A DNA stretch of 64,000 bases, taken from NCBI RefSeq assembly GCF_029690065.1, contig NZ_CP121463.1, positions 2,294,001 to 2,358,000 of the forward strand. Reading direction: 5' to 3'. The DNA comes from Arthrobacter sp. Y-9 (GTDB lineage Bacteria > Actinomycetota > Actinomycetes > Actinomycetales > Micrococcaceae). The notes beneath the pieces are model-generated. The model did not search any database, had not been told where the DNA came from, and was given only the letters and a program-made list of their open reading frames with translations. Positions 1 through 6,773 of the stretch are shown here, piece after piece (position 1 is the stretch's first letter; the number at the start of each line of letters is the position of its first letter). Position numbers and translations under genes: made by a program.

Positions 1-608
1 ACGGGGCCGGGACGGCCCGTGGAGGCGAGGTGGAAGGCCTCGGCCATGACCCGGGGGATCTCGTCCGGGTCCGTGACCAGGAACGAGTGCTTGGTGATCG
101 GCATGGTGATGCCGACGATGTCCGCCTCCTGGAAGGCGTCCGTTCCGATCACGCCACTGCTGACCTGACCGGTGATGGCGACCATCGGCACGGAGTCCAT
201 GTGGGCGTCCATGATGGCGGTGACCAGGTTGGTGGCGCCAGGACCGGAGGTGGCGATGCACACGCCCACCTCACCGGTGACCATGGCATAGCCCTGCGCG
301 GCGTGGCCGGCTCCCTGCTCGTGACGGACCAGGATGTGATTCAAACTGGAAGCCATCAACGGGTCGTAGGTGGGCAGGATGGCACCACCGGGCAAACCGA
401 AAATGTCCTTGACGCCGAGTTCTTCGAGCGAGCGGACGAGTGCTTGTGAGCCGGTCATCTCCGTTGGGGGTACAACGTTGTTCGGCCCGAGGACAGGAGA
501 GAGGGCCGCTGCGTCATCGGCAGCGGTGACGGCGCGCTCGGACTTTTCCGCATTCTTCGCGGACTTTGCAGCCAACAGCGTGGGGCTGATGGGCGATCCT
601 TTGCTCAT
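1..608 (-). CDS. ilvB: Acetolactate synthase large subunit (N-terminal part, runs off the left edge)
   Basis: Catalytic subunit of acetohydroxyacid synthase, the thiamine-diphosphate enzyme that makes acetolactate or acetohydroxybutyrate at the start of Val/Leu/Ile synthesis. About 202 residues are visible. After a roughly 48-residue Ala/Lys-rich N-terminal extension comes the TPP-binding PYR domain. It contains the motif [13 protein letters not shown], the catalytic glutamate in [16 protein letters not shown] (E97), and [18 protein letters not shown]. The chosen ATG (608) begins MSKGSPISP. It lies downstream of an attenuator hairpin and leader peptide, so translation of the leader probably sets expression. 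ilvD lies upstream on the same strand. The C-terminal two thirds lie outside the window. Family assignment is secure. Confidence 0.96.
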   Translation of the reverse strand, partial: MSKGSPISPTLLAAKSAKNAEKSERAVTAADDAAALSPVLGPNNVVPPTEMTGSQALVRSLEELGVKDIFGLPGGAILPTYDPLMASSLNHILVRHEQGAGHAAQGYAMVTGEVGVCIATSGPGATNLVTAIMDAHMDSVPMVAITGQVSSGVIGTDAFQEADIVGITMPITKHSFLVTDPDEIPRVMAEAFHLASTGRPGP

Positions 609-680
609 CGGACTCTTCCTCGTTGGTGCCCCCTGAGGGGCGATTTCGGGTGGGTGACTGGCCGTGACGTCTCTAGCAAC

Positions 681-715
681 AAAAAAACCCCTCAGCCGTG
701 AGGCTCTTCGAGGGG
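681..715 (-). terminator. ilvB attenuator (intrinsic terminator with T7 tract)
   Basis: Read on the minus strand, CCCCTC and GAGGGG close an outer stem and AGCC/GGCT an inner stem, with a one-sided GAAG bulge and a TCAC loop. Seven T follow at 687-681. It lies 30 nt after the leader-peptide stop and 72 nt before the ilvB start. This is the layout of a ribosome-mediated transcription attenuator. The competing antiterminator fold was not computed. Confidence 0.9.
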
Positions 716-745
716 TTGCGCGTGACTGACCGTTACCAGCTTGGC

Positions 746-793
746 TTATGCCACGCGCTTGGTAAGGACTACGACGATCACGGTTTCAGTCAT
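746..793 (-). CDS. Branched-chain amino acid leader peptide (15 aa)
   Basis: The reading frame encodes [15 protein letters not shown] and ends in TAA. Six consecutive codons specify V, I, V, V, V and L, the end products of the pathway the downstream gene serves. That is the signature of an attenuation leader peptide. There is no Shine-Dalgarno sequence before the ATG. A TTGACA -35 and an AACACT -10 place the predicted transcript start at or next to the ATG, so it is probably leaderless. When charged Val/Leu/Ile tRNAs are scarce, stalling on the Val/Ile run would disfavour the hairpin at 681-715 and let transcription reach ilvB. Composition, length and position make chance unlikely. Confidence 0.88.
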   Translation of the reverse strand: MTETVIVVVLTKRVA

Positions 794-799
794 GGCTAC

Positions 800-829
800 A
801 GTGTTCCCCGTGGCGCGATTTAGTGTCAA
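800..829 (-). promoter_or_regulatory. Promoter of the ilvB leader
   Basis: A perfect TTGACA (829-824) is followed after 18 nt by AACACT (805-800), which keeps the A at position 2 and T at position 6 of the -10. It ends 6 nt before the leader ATG. The -35 is convincing; the -10 is weak. Confidence 0.55.
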
Positions 830-926
830 CTGCCGGACGCCTCGTCTCACAATGTGGACGGCCGCGTCCGGCATGCGGGCACGACGGCGGCGGGGAGCCG
901 CCGTCGTCGTCGCGCGAGAGCGCCGG

Positions 927-2630
927 CTAGCCGCAGTACGCCCCGGTGGACGCCGAATTGACCAGCTTGGCGTACTTCGAGAGGACGCCCGTGGTGAAGC
1001 GCGCCGGCAGCGGCGCCCAGCCCACCTTGCGGGCCGCGAGTTCTTCCTCCTCCACCAGGAGATCGAAGGACCGGGCCGCGATGTCCACCCGGATCCGGTC
1101 GCCGTCCTTGACGAAGGCGATGGGCCCGCCGTCGACCGCTTCCGGCGCGACGTGTCCGATGCAGAGCCCGGTGGTGCCGCCGGAGAAGCGCCCGTCCGTC
1201 AGCAGCAGGACGTCCTTGCCGAGGCCCGCGCCCTTGATCGCGCCGGTGATGGCGAGCATCTCGCGCATGCCGGGGCCTCCCTTGGGGCCCTCGTAGCGGA
1301 TGACGACGACGTCGCCCTTCTGGATCTCGCCGCGGTCCAGCGCGTCGAGGGCGCCCTGCTCCCGCTCGAAGACGCGGGCCGTGCCTTCGAAGACCTCGGC
1401 GTCGAAACCGGCGGTCTTCACCACGGCGCCCTCCGGGGCGAGCGATCCGTGCAGGATGGTGATGCCGCCGGTCTTGTGGATCGGGTTGTCGAGGGCCCGC
1501 AGGATCTTGCCGTCGACGTCCGGCGGGTTGATCGCTTCGAGGTTCTCGGCCACGGTGCGGCCGGTGACGGTGAGGCAGTCGCCGTGCAGGAGGCCGGCGT
1601 CGAGCAGTGCCCGCATGATGACCGGCACCCCGCCGATGCGGTCGACGTCGGTCATCACATAGCGGCCGAAGGGCTTGAGGTCGCCGAGATGGGGCACCTT
1701 GTCGCCGATGCGGTTGAAGTCGTCGAGAACGAGGTCGACGCCGGCCTCCCGCGCGATCGCGAGAAGGTGCAGCACCGCGTTGGTCGAGCCGCCGAAGGCC
1801 ATGGTGACGGCGATGGCGTTCTCGAACGCGGGCTTGGTCATGATGTCCCGCGCGGTGATGCCCAGCCGCAGGAGGTTGACCACGGCCTCACCGGAACGAC
1901 GCGCGAAATCGTCACGACGCCGGTCGGCTGACGGCGGCGCGGCGGAACCGGGCAGGGACATCCCGAGCGCTTCGCCGATGCACGCCATGGTGTTCGCCGT
2001 GTACATGCCGCCGCATGCGCCCTCCCCCGGACAGATCGCGCGCTCGATCCGGTCCAGGTCTCCCCTGCTCATCCGGCCCGCTGCGCAGGCACCCACCGCT
2101 TCGAAGGCGTCGATGAGCGTGACTTCCTTCTCGGAGCCGTCCTCCAGGCGCACCCAGCCGGGCATGATGGAGCCCGCGTAGAGGAAGACACTCGCCAGGT
2201 TCAGGCGCGCGGCGGCCATCAGCATTCCGGGGAGCGACTTGTCGCAGCCCGCGAGAAGCACCGAGCCGTCGATCCGCTCGGCCTGCATCACGGTCTCCAC
2301 CGAATCCGCGATCACCTCGCGGGAGACGAGCGAGAAGTGCATGCCGTCGTGGCCCATGGAGATCCCGTCTGAGACGGAGATCGTGCCGAACTGCATCGGG
2401 AACCCGCCTCCGGCGTGCACGCCTTCCTTCACCGCCAGGGCGAGGCGGTTGAGCGAGAGATTGCACGGGGTGATCTCATTCCAGGAACTCGCGACGCCGA
2501 TCTGCGGCTTCGCGAAGTCCTCGTCGCCCATACCCACGGCGCGGAACATGCCGCGCGCCGGAGCCGCATGGATGCCGTCCGTCACCACCCGGGAACGTGG
2601 CTTGATGTCTGGAGTGGGTTCTGCGGTCAT
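927..2630 (-). CDS. ilvD: Dihydroxy-acid dehydratase
   Basis: Fe-S dehydratase that converts 2,3-dihydroxy-isovalerate and -methylvalerate to the 2-keto acids in Val/Leu/Ile synthesis; cytosolic. It has 567 residues, the normal size. Cluster and metal motifs are present: NEITPCN (C56), [11 protein letters not shown] (C129 followed by K130) and [15 protein letters not shown] (C200/C206). The C-terminal swivelling domain carries [18 protein letters not shown]. The ATG at 2630 is chosen because AGGAGG-like GGAGG sits a few bases upstream. An open frame continues to 2921 but lacks family similarity. The gene is read toward ilvB, separated from it by the attenuator region with its own promoter, so the two may be partly independently transcribed. 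Confidence 0.96.
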   Translation of the reverse strand: MTAEPTPDIKPRSRVVTDGIHAAPARGMFRAVGMGDEDFAKPQIGVASSWNEITPCNLSLNRLALAVKEGVHAGGGFPMQFGTISVSDGISMGHDGMHFSLVSREVIADSVETVMQAERIDGSVLLAGCDKSLPGMLMAAARLNLASVFLYAGSIMPGWVRLEDGSEKEVTLIDAFEAVGACAAGRMSRGDLDRIERAICPGEGACGGMYTANTMACIGEALGMSLPGSAAPPSADRRRDDFARRSGEAVVNLLRLGITARDIMTKPAFENAIAVTMAFGGSTNAVLHLLAIAREAGVDLVLDDFNRIGDKVPHLGDLKPFGRYVMTDVDRIGGVPVIMRALLDAGLLHGDCLTVTGRTVAENLEAINPPDVDGKILRALDNPIHKTGGITILHGSLAPEGAVVKTAGFDAEVFEGTARVFEREQGALDALDRGEIQKGDVVVIRYEGPKGGPGMREMLAITGAIKGAGLGKDVLLLTDGRFSGGTTGLCIGHVAPEAVDGGPIAFVKDGDRIRVDIAARSFDLLVEEEELAARKVGWAPLPARFTTGVLSKYAKLVNSASTGAYCG

Positions 2631-2828
2631 GGCATCCTCCGTCGCTCGGGAGCCTGGGCCCAGCGAGCAAGGCCCGGCACGTTGCGGCCAGTCTATGACG
2701 TGCCTCACAGAATGGCACCGGACGAGTTGCCAGCGGTCTGATTGCGACAGCGCGCGGCATCCACTCCCCCGGAAAACCGGGCCGGAAGGGCCTGCGGGAC
2801 CGCTTCGAAGCTCCCCCGAGGCCCCGAT

Positions 2829-2857
2829 TTCACTTTTGCGGAAAACTCCAGTAGAGT
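2829..2857 (+). promoter_or_regulatory. Candidate promoter for tRNA-Lys
   Basis: TAGAGT at 2852-2857 fits an actinobacterial -10, with a weak TTCACT at 2829-2834 (17-bp spacer). It lies in an unusually AT-rich patch 60 bp before the tRNA. Position supports it; the -35 is poor. Confidence 0.4.
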
Positions 2858-2917
2858 TCTTACTCGTTGCGGGGAACGCAGACGGGAAGAAAAGCCCGGC
2901 TGAGAAGCCACAACGAT

Positions 2918-2993
2918 GCACCTCTAGCTCAACTGGCAGAGCAATTGACTCTTAATCAATGGGTTCCGGGTTCGAGTCCCGGGGGGTGCACCA
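2918..2993 (+). tRNA. tRNA-Lys(CTT)
   Basis: A 76-nt cloverleaf with encoded CCA (2991-2993). The acceptor stem pairs GCACCTC with GGGGTGC (one T-G wobble). The anticodon stem closes a seven-base loop with anticodon CTT at 2951-2953, and the T arm is CCGGG-TTCGAGT-CCCGG. Bases 2946-2973 recur inverted at 6616-6643. This tRNA therefore looks like an integration target for the accessory region to its right. Confidence 0.96.
2946..2973 (+). repeat. tRNA-Lys 3'-half segment repeated (inverted) at 6616-6643
   Basis: A 28-bp stretch covering part of the anticodon stem, the loop and the 5' half of the T arm. It is identical to the minus strand of 6616-6643. tRNA 3' halves are the usual attB sites of tyrosine-recombinase elements. 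Here the second copy is inverted rather than direct. Confidence 0.85.
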
Positions 2994-2996
2994 ACG

Positions 2997-3042
2997 AGTC
3001 CCGCTCGATCTGCTGAAAGGCATGATCGGGCGGGACTTTTTT
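2997..3042 (+). terminator. Terminator of tRNA-Lys
   Basis: Arms AGTCCCGC (2997-3004) and GCGGGACT (3030-3037) are followed by a run of six T ending at 3042. It is a classic intrinsic terminator starting 4 nt after the CCA. Confidence 0.85.
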
Positions 3043-3602
3043 GTACCCCGCCTCTTCGCATCCCTTAGGTGCTGCGGGAACACCGTGCGCCTGCGTTTCA
3101 GCGCCATGCAACGTGCGTCTGCACGACGCCATTCCTTGACGCGGACGCCCAGGCAACCATGTCTCGTGCGGGCACCGTGGACTGGACCTCCAGGCCCCTG
3201 ATCAACGGGACGCGCCAGGCGGCGACCGCCATGAGGAACCCTGGCCACCCGAACCAGCACGTGCACGCCTCCGTCGAATGCACCCGCCGGGCCGCACTCG
3301 GCGCAGAACCACCACATTCCCGCTTCGCGGAGGTCGAGTTCTGTACGCAGATCGGCGCGCTCACCCATCCCGACTTCTGGTTCCCCACAAGGTCGGGCCG
3401 TCCCCAGAACGCTTCAACGCGCCCCGCCGCTTCGCCGGTTTCGGGCAAGCCGGCCGAACAGGCCCCATCTATTTTCAAATCGGTGTAGAAAATGCCCCCT
3501 AGGGGCGACAACAACTGTCACGTCGCGCCGGGTAGCGTGAAAAATAGCCAGTACGATCGGTCAAAAATTTCCAAGTCAACAAGCAGTTCAGGGGAGAACT
3601 AC
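3043..3602. other. 560-bp gap without a convincing gene
   Basis: Open frames on both strands have amino-acid compositions typical of chance GC-rich reading. One minus-strand frame starting at 3368 opens with a plausible MGERADLRTELDLREAG stretch and a CAEC motif. It then reads through the tRNA and cannot be a full gene; it may be a decayed fragment. The last 70 bp before 3603 are relatively AT-rich and probably hold the promoter of the secreted-protein gene, but no clear -35/-10 pair was identified. Confidence 0.5.
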
Positions 3603-4499
3603 ATGTCAGCACTGAAGAAGTTACTGACGGGCGCGGCAGCCGCACTCGTCGTCGCAACATCCTTGGGAGTCGCCGGACCGGCGAACGCCGCCGAGGCGAA
3701 CCACCACGAGGATCCACTCGCCGTGGTCCAGCAGCAGGGCCTCATCGGCTCACCTGCCGCCACGGCGCAGAGCAAGATCGCCGCGCGAAACCTGGCGACC
3801 AAGCCCGCGACCGAGTCGAAGATCGCCCCCGTGGACCTCACGGCCTCCGTACCCGGCACCACCGCCACCGTCGAGAACGGTGTCAAGGTCAACCGCGCCC
3901 GCGGGAACGACTACGGAACCGTCATCGGCACCGGCCCGAACGGCACCAAAGCCGGGTACGTGGTGATCAACACCCCCACGGCGCCGAGCGAGTACAAGTT
4001 CATCGTCGGAGACGCCAACACCACACTGAGCCTCAATAAGGATGGCTCGGTGAACGTTACGAACGCGGCTGGCGAACAGCTGAACCAGATCCTTCCCCCC
4101 TGGGCCAAGGACGTCTCAGGGAAGTCCCTCCCCACCTCATACACGGTGTCGGGGAACACGCTCCTTCAAAAGGTCGATCACCGTGGCGCAGCGTACCCGG
4201 TCGTGGCAGACCCAGAGTTCGGATGCGGCGTCCCGTGGTGCTCAATCTACTTCGACAGGGGCGAGACCGCGGCTATCGCCTCCGGAGGTTCACTCGGGCG
4301 ACAGTACATCTCTGCGGCCTGCCAAGCAGCTCCTGGCCCTGCTGCAATCGCCTGTCGGCTCGCAACGGCGTATGTGACGATTACCGCTGGCGTGGCAACG
4401 GCCCAGCAGAAGTGTGTCGGAATTATCGGCTACCCAATCCCACTTCCGCCATACGCTTCGTGGAACACGTTCGTCTACAGTGGAAGTCAATGCCACTAG
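3603..4499 (+). CDS. Secreted Cys-rich protein, toxin/bacteriocin-like (unknown function)
   Basis: 298 residues. A signal peptide (basic start MSALKKLL, hydrophobic core to about residue 24, cleavage near GPANA-AEA) is clear, so it is exported. Residues 100-205 form a polar, probably beta-rich region, ending in a YPVVADPEF motif. From memory, that motif is common just before the variable C-terminus of actinobacterial secreted or Rhs-type proteins. The last about 90 residues hold six or more cysteines, a glycine/alanine-rich hydrophobic stretch and an aromatic tail, suggesting a disulfide-bonded C-terminal module. The ATG at 3603 is preceded by AGGGGAGA; the frame is open back to 3492 but that adds no signal sequence. 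The 3' third has visibly lower GC than the flanks. The next gene starts 15 bp downstream and encodes a small membrane protein, as in toxin/immunity pairs. Function is inference. Confidence 0.75.
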   Translation: MSALKKLLTGAAAALVVATSLGVAGPANAAEANHHEDPLAVVQQQGLIGSPAATAQSKIAARNLATKPATESKIAPVDLTASVPGTTATVENGVKVNRARGNDYGTVIGTGPNGTKAGYVVINTPTAPSEYKFIVGDANTTLSLNKDGSVNVTNAAGEQLNQILPPWAKDVSGKSLPTSYTVSGNTLLQKVDHRGAAYPVVADPEFGCGVPWCSIYFDRGETAAIASGGSLGRQYISAACQAAPGPAAIACRLATAYVTITAGVATAQQKCVGIIGYPIPLPPYASWNTFVYSGSQCH

Positions 4500-4514
4500 T
4501 TGGGAGGCGAAGTC

Positions 4515-4727
4515 GTGAAGAAGGAGAATTTCCTCAAGATTCTGAAAGTCGTCATGGCGTTGATCGCGACATCCTTCGTGGGCTGGCTCGCCGGTCCACT
4601 CCTGCTCCACCCAACGGTTGAGAGGTGGTTCTACATCGCACTTATTGCGGCTGGTGGACACATCATCTACGTGGAGGGCACGAGGATGATCTTGTACTTC
4701 GCCAATAAGGAATGGCTCCGAAATTGA
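4515..4727 (+). CDS. Small two-TM membrane protein, possible immunity partner
   Basis: 70 residues beginning at GTG 4515, chosen because GGAGG (4503-4507) lies 7 nt upstream. A TTG at 4500 would give five extra residues but would place the RBS inside the gene. A charged N-terminus (VKKENFLK) is followed by two hydrophobic helices at roughly residues 8-27 and 36-58 and a basic end. The start is 15 bp after the stop of the secreted protein, so the two are surely cotranscribed. GC is low (near 50%), unlike the chromosome around it. An immunity role is inferred only from size, topology and position. Confidence 0.7.
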   Translation: MKKENFLKILKVVMALIATSFVGWLAGPLLLHPTVERWFYIALIAAGGHIIYVEGTRMILYFANKEWLRN

Positions 4728-4772
4728 TGAGTTTCCCATCGGGTAGGTTGTGGCGTTATAGGTCGCGCCACA

Positions 4773-4811
4773 AAGAGGCCCGGGTCGGCGGTTTGTCGGC
4801 CCGGGCCTCTT
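4773..4811 (+). terminator. Hairpin after the secreted-protein operon
   Basis: Perfect 12-bp arms AAGAGGCCCGGG (4773-4784) and CCCGGGCCTCTT (4800-4811) with a 15-nt loop. There is no T tract beyond TT, so it may be a terminator or an RNA-stabilising hairpin. Confidence 0.6.
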
Positions 4812-4928
4812 GCGTGCCACGGCCAGTCGATTCAAAATCTGCGGTGAGGCCGCAGCGCGGCCACCGACGTATTCCACCACACCGCCCAGCAGCCCTCGCC
4901 CCCGAGCACCCTTCCCGGGTGCCATTTC

Positions 4929-5051
4929 ATGCCCGAAAGCCTGACCATGCCCACCCTGCTCCTCTTCCCACCGCCGCTCTGCGGACAGTGCAAACACCCC
5001 ACCCACCTGAACAGGAGCTGCGTGCGGGCATGCACAACCTGCCGGCTCTGA
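4929..5051 (+). CDS. Possible 40-aa zinc-ribbon-like peptide
   Basis: A short frame whose C-terminal half reads CGQCKHPTHLNRSCVRACTTC, that is CxxC, C, CxxxC/CxxC spacing like very small zinc-finger proteins of phages and plasmids. No good Shine-Dalgarno is seen before the ATG at 4929 or the internal ATG at 4947. It lies 47 bp before another fragmentary gene. It could be a real accessory gene or a relic; the cysteine pattern is the only evidence. Confidence 0.35.
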   Translation: MPESLTMPTLLLFPPPLCGQCKHPTHLNRSCVRACTTCRL

Positions 5052-5098
5052 TGGCCCTTCACCGACCAACCCGTTGACACAGCACAAGGACAAAGGAC

Positions 5099-5257
5099 AT
5101 GACCTCCGCACTGTTCCCCGGCTTGGAGCCGGAGGACCCCAAAACCGCGGCGCCGCCGGACCTGCGGACCGTCAAATACGAGACCATCCACGGCGAGCAC
5201 TGGATCGACGCCACTGCCATCGGGACCTACACCTGCGGCCATGCCGTGTTGCCCTTC
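5099..5257 (+). pseudogene. Truncated accessory gene (5' part only)
   Basis: From ATG 5099 (preceded by AAGGAC) the frame reads about 53 residues of ordinary composition: MTSALFPGLEPEDPKTA, then VKYETIHGEHWIDATAIG and TYTCGHAV. After 5258 the frame becomes the exact antisense of the minus-strand gene at 5258-5710 and turns low-complexity. The simplest reading is a gene start left after recombination, with its 3' end replaced. The true extent is unknown, and the family is not recognised. Confidence 0.4.
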
Positions 5258-5710
5258 TCACCCCGCGTGGGCCCGCACCAGGTCCGCCTCCTTGACCAGC
5301 ACACCGTTCTCCGCGCTCGTCAGGCCGTACAGCATCACCCCCGGGGCGGCGTCGGCGGCGAGCGCCTCCACCTCGTCCCACAACTGCCGGCACGTTCGGC
5401 AGTCCCCGTGCGCAAGGTAGTCCGCCGGGACCCAGAAGGACACGAACGGATCGTCGGCGAAGCGGACCTTCAGCAGTACGCCTGCCGTGTAGGGCGACGA
5501 CGCGGAGAACTGGCCCAGGAACTCCACCTCAGGGCTCATGCCCCGATCCATGGCGGTCCGATGCCCGAGCCGAGCAAACGGGAGATACACCGCTCCCCCG
5601 GACAAGATGTGGTCGACGGCGGCCAGCGCTTCGGTGCTGAGCCCGTCGCGATGGTCCCCGGTGAGTCGATGCGCCGTCGGCAGACGGTCGAGGAAGGAGA
5701 GGGTGCTCAC
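5258..5710 (-). CDS. Hypothetical protein (150 aa)
   Basis: Balanced composition without the Arg/Pro bias of shadow frames supports a real gene. The GTG at 5710 has AGAAGG 8 nt upstream and is preferred to an ATG at 5749. The predicted product is soluble and mixed alpha/beta. Notable segments are SFLDRLPTAHRLTGDHRDG, a CRTC pair (possible metal site or disulfide) and WDEVEALAADAAPGV near the end. It is third in a minus-strand set of unknown genes (6410 to 5258) inside the tRNA-Lys island. No function recognised. Confidence 0.65.
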   Translation of the reverse strand: MSTLSFLDRLPTAHRLTGDHRDGLSTEALAAVDHILSGGAVYLPFARLGHRTAMDRGMSPEVEFLGQFSASSPYTAGVLLKVRFADDPFVSFWVPADYLAHGDCRTCRQLWDEVEALAADAAPGVMLYGLTSAENGVLVKEADLVRAHAG

Positions 5711-5797
5711 GGTGTGCCGCCTTCTGGTGTGGTCCGGATCGATATGCAACGATTCGGAACCACACGTGGGAACGGATTGGAGCCGCCCGGCCCCGCG

Positions 5798-5998
5798 CTA
5801 TTCCCGGGCCGACCCCCGCGGCGGCGGTTCACGACGGTCGCGCCACAGCCATCCCGCGATGACCACCACGGCCATCACCGAACTCGCCGTCACCAGCCCG
5901 ATCTTCCACCCCGGCCTGTGGTCCGACAGCGCGTTGGTCACCGCCAGGACAATGAACACTGAACCTTGCCACCAGGCGGCTTTCTTGCAGTAGCTCAT
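5798..5998 (-). CDS. Small membrane protein (66 aa, two TM)
   Basis: ATG 5998 is preceded by AGAGGA at 7 nt. The product has a short polar start (MSYCKKAAWW), a hydrophobic helix at about 11-25, a second at about 33-52, and an Arg/Pro-rich tail, so it is an inner-membrane hairpin with both ends probably cytoplasmic. It begins 13 bp after the stop of the gene at 6012-6410, so the two are cotranscribed. Function unknown. Confidence 0.6.
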   Translation of the reverse strand: MSYCKKAAWWQGSVFIVLAVTNALSDHRPGWKIGLVTASSVMAVVVIAGWLWRDRREPPPRGSARE

Positions 5999-6011
5999 CG
6001 TGATCCTCTCG

Positions 6012-6410
6012 TCAGCCTCGGCCGACAGTGTCGAAGGATTCCGCTGCTGCCGGCCCAGGCGTCACGACGGCGAAACGCAGGTGGACGTCCGCGGCGTCCA
6101 GGGTCAGGGTGTCCTCCAACGACAGCGACGGCATCAAAGGAAAGGCGATGTCCTCCATTCCCGCAAAGGGTCCACCACCGGAGCTCACTGATTGCAGAGG
6201 ACTCACCCTGTTGCCCGATTCATCGGACAAGATCACCCCGTCCTCCAGGAGGCTCCGCTGCGTGAGGCGCACACCTCTGGGCGTGTCCAGGTACTCCTGC
6301 CGTTCGTCGCCGACGCGCAGACGCACCAGGAGATATCCCTCCACGACTTCCACGGTCTGCACCTCGAACCCCGGACTCGAACCTTCCAGCATTTCCGTCA
6401 TCAGCAGCAC
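6012..6410 (-). CDS. Hypothetical soluble protein (132 aa), first of an island operon
   Basis: The frame is open to 6479, but GTG 6410 has GGGGGAG 6 nt upstream and gives a clean acidic start (LLMTEMLEGSSPG). The product alternates short hydrophobic strands (FEVQTVEVVEGYLLVRLRV, VHLRFAVVT) with polar turns, suggesting a small beta-rich protein without a signal peptide. No family recognised. It heads the operon 6410 to 5258 with a two-TM protein and another unknown protein, next to a tRNA-derived repeat at 6616, so it is accessory DNA. Confidence 0.6.
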   Translation of the reverse strand: MLLMTEMLEGSSPGFEVQTVEVVEGYLLVRLRVGDERQEYLDTPRGVRLTQRSLLEDGVILSDESGNRVSPLQSVSSGGGPFAGMEDIAFPLMPSLSLEDTLTLDAADVHLRFAVVTPGPAAAESFDTVGRG

Positions 6411-6597
6411 AGCGATCTCCCCCTGACCTTCCGGCCGCACGCGCCGTAGAGTGTGGCCATTTCCTCGCGTCGTGGGCACAGCCGCCGGACGGCGTCGTAT
6501 ACACGGTGCGAAGTTCGATTCAAACCGTCCTCTGATCCAAGCACGCCACCGTGACAGACGGTAGTCGCAGGGAAAGATCCACTACAGCGAGTAGCGA

Positions 6598-6614
6598 CAA
6601 CCGGCGTCCGGTTG
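6598..6614. repeat. Short dyad beside the tRNA-Lys copy
   Basis: Perfect 7-bp arms CAACCGG and CCGGTTG with a 3-nt loop, ending 1 bp before the tRNA-derived repeat. Such arm-type or core-adjacent dyads are common at recombination sites; here it may equally be a weak terminator. Confidence 0.5.
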
Positions 6615-6615
6615 T

Positions 6616-6643
6616 GAACCCGGAACCCATTGATTAAGAGTCA
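6616..6643 (-). repeat. Inverted 28-bp copy of the tRNA-Lys 3' half (att-like)
   Basis: On the minus strand these 28 bases are identical to tRNA-Lys 2946-2973, including the CTT anticodon, and identity stops at both ends. The flanks do not form a tRNA. It delimits the right side of the low-GC accessory region, which is why an attachment-site remnant is proposed. The inverted orientation is atypical. Confidence 0.8.
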
Positions 6644-6773
6644 TTTGCGGCGCCGTGCCGCGTGCCGGTGCACTCGGGATGCGTCCGGTAACGAGAGCAT
6701 GCAACGATCTGTGGGAGAGGCACGGTTCCCGATGCACGCCTCCTGAGCGACGACACCTGAGAAGGAACCCCGC

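Larger units (their letters stand above)
6411..6773. other. 363-bp non-coding junction between island and chromosome
   Basis: Holds the promoter region of the minus-strand island operon, the 17-bp dyad at 6598-6614, the inverted tRNA-Lys copy at 6616-6643, and the leader of the APC permease gene, which ends in GAAGGA 7 nt before its ATG. No integrase fragment is visible here. Confidence 0.6.

Noticed and set aside
741-1931. 396-codon plus-strand frame over the ilv region
   Set aside because: Runs through the leader peptide, intergenic DNA and antisense of ilvD; composition typical of antisense frames.
2952-3514. Minus-strand frames of 138 codons beside tRNA-Lys
   Set aside because: One reads into the tRNA gene and the other has no SD or recognisable domain. 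Possibly decayed coding DNA, but not supportable as genes.
4290-5111. 273-codon minus-strand frame across the secreted-protein genes
   Set aside because: Overlaps two better-supported plus-strand genes and the 4773 hairpin; composition is shadow-like.
6500-6530. TTCGATT next to possible T-arm, considered a second tRNA remnant
   Set aside because: The flanking bases do not pair as a T stem; a chance match.
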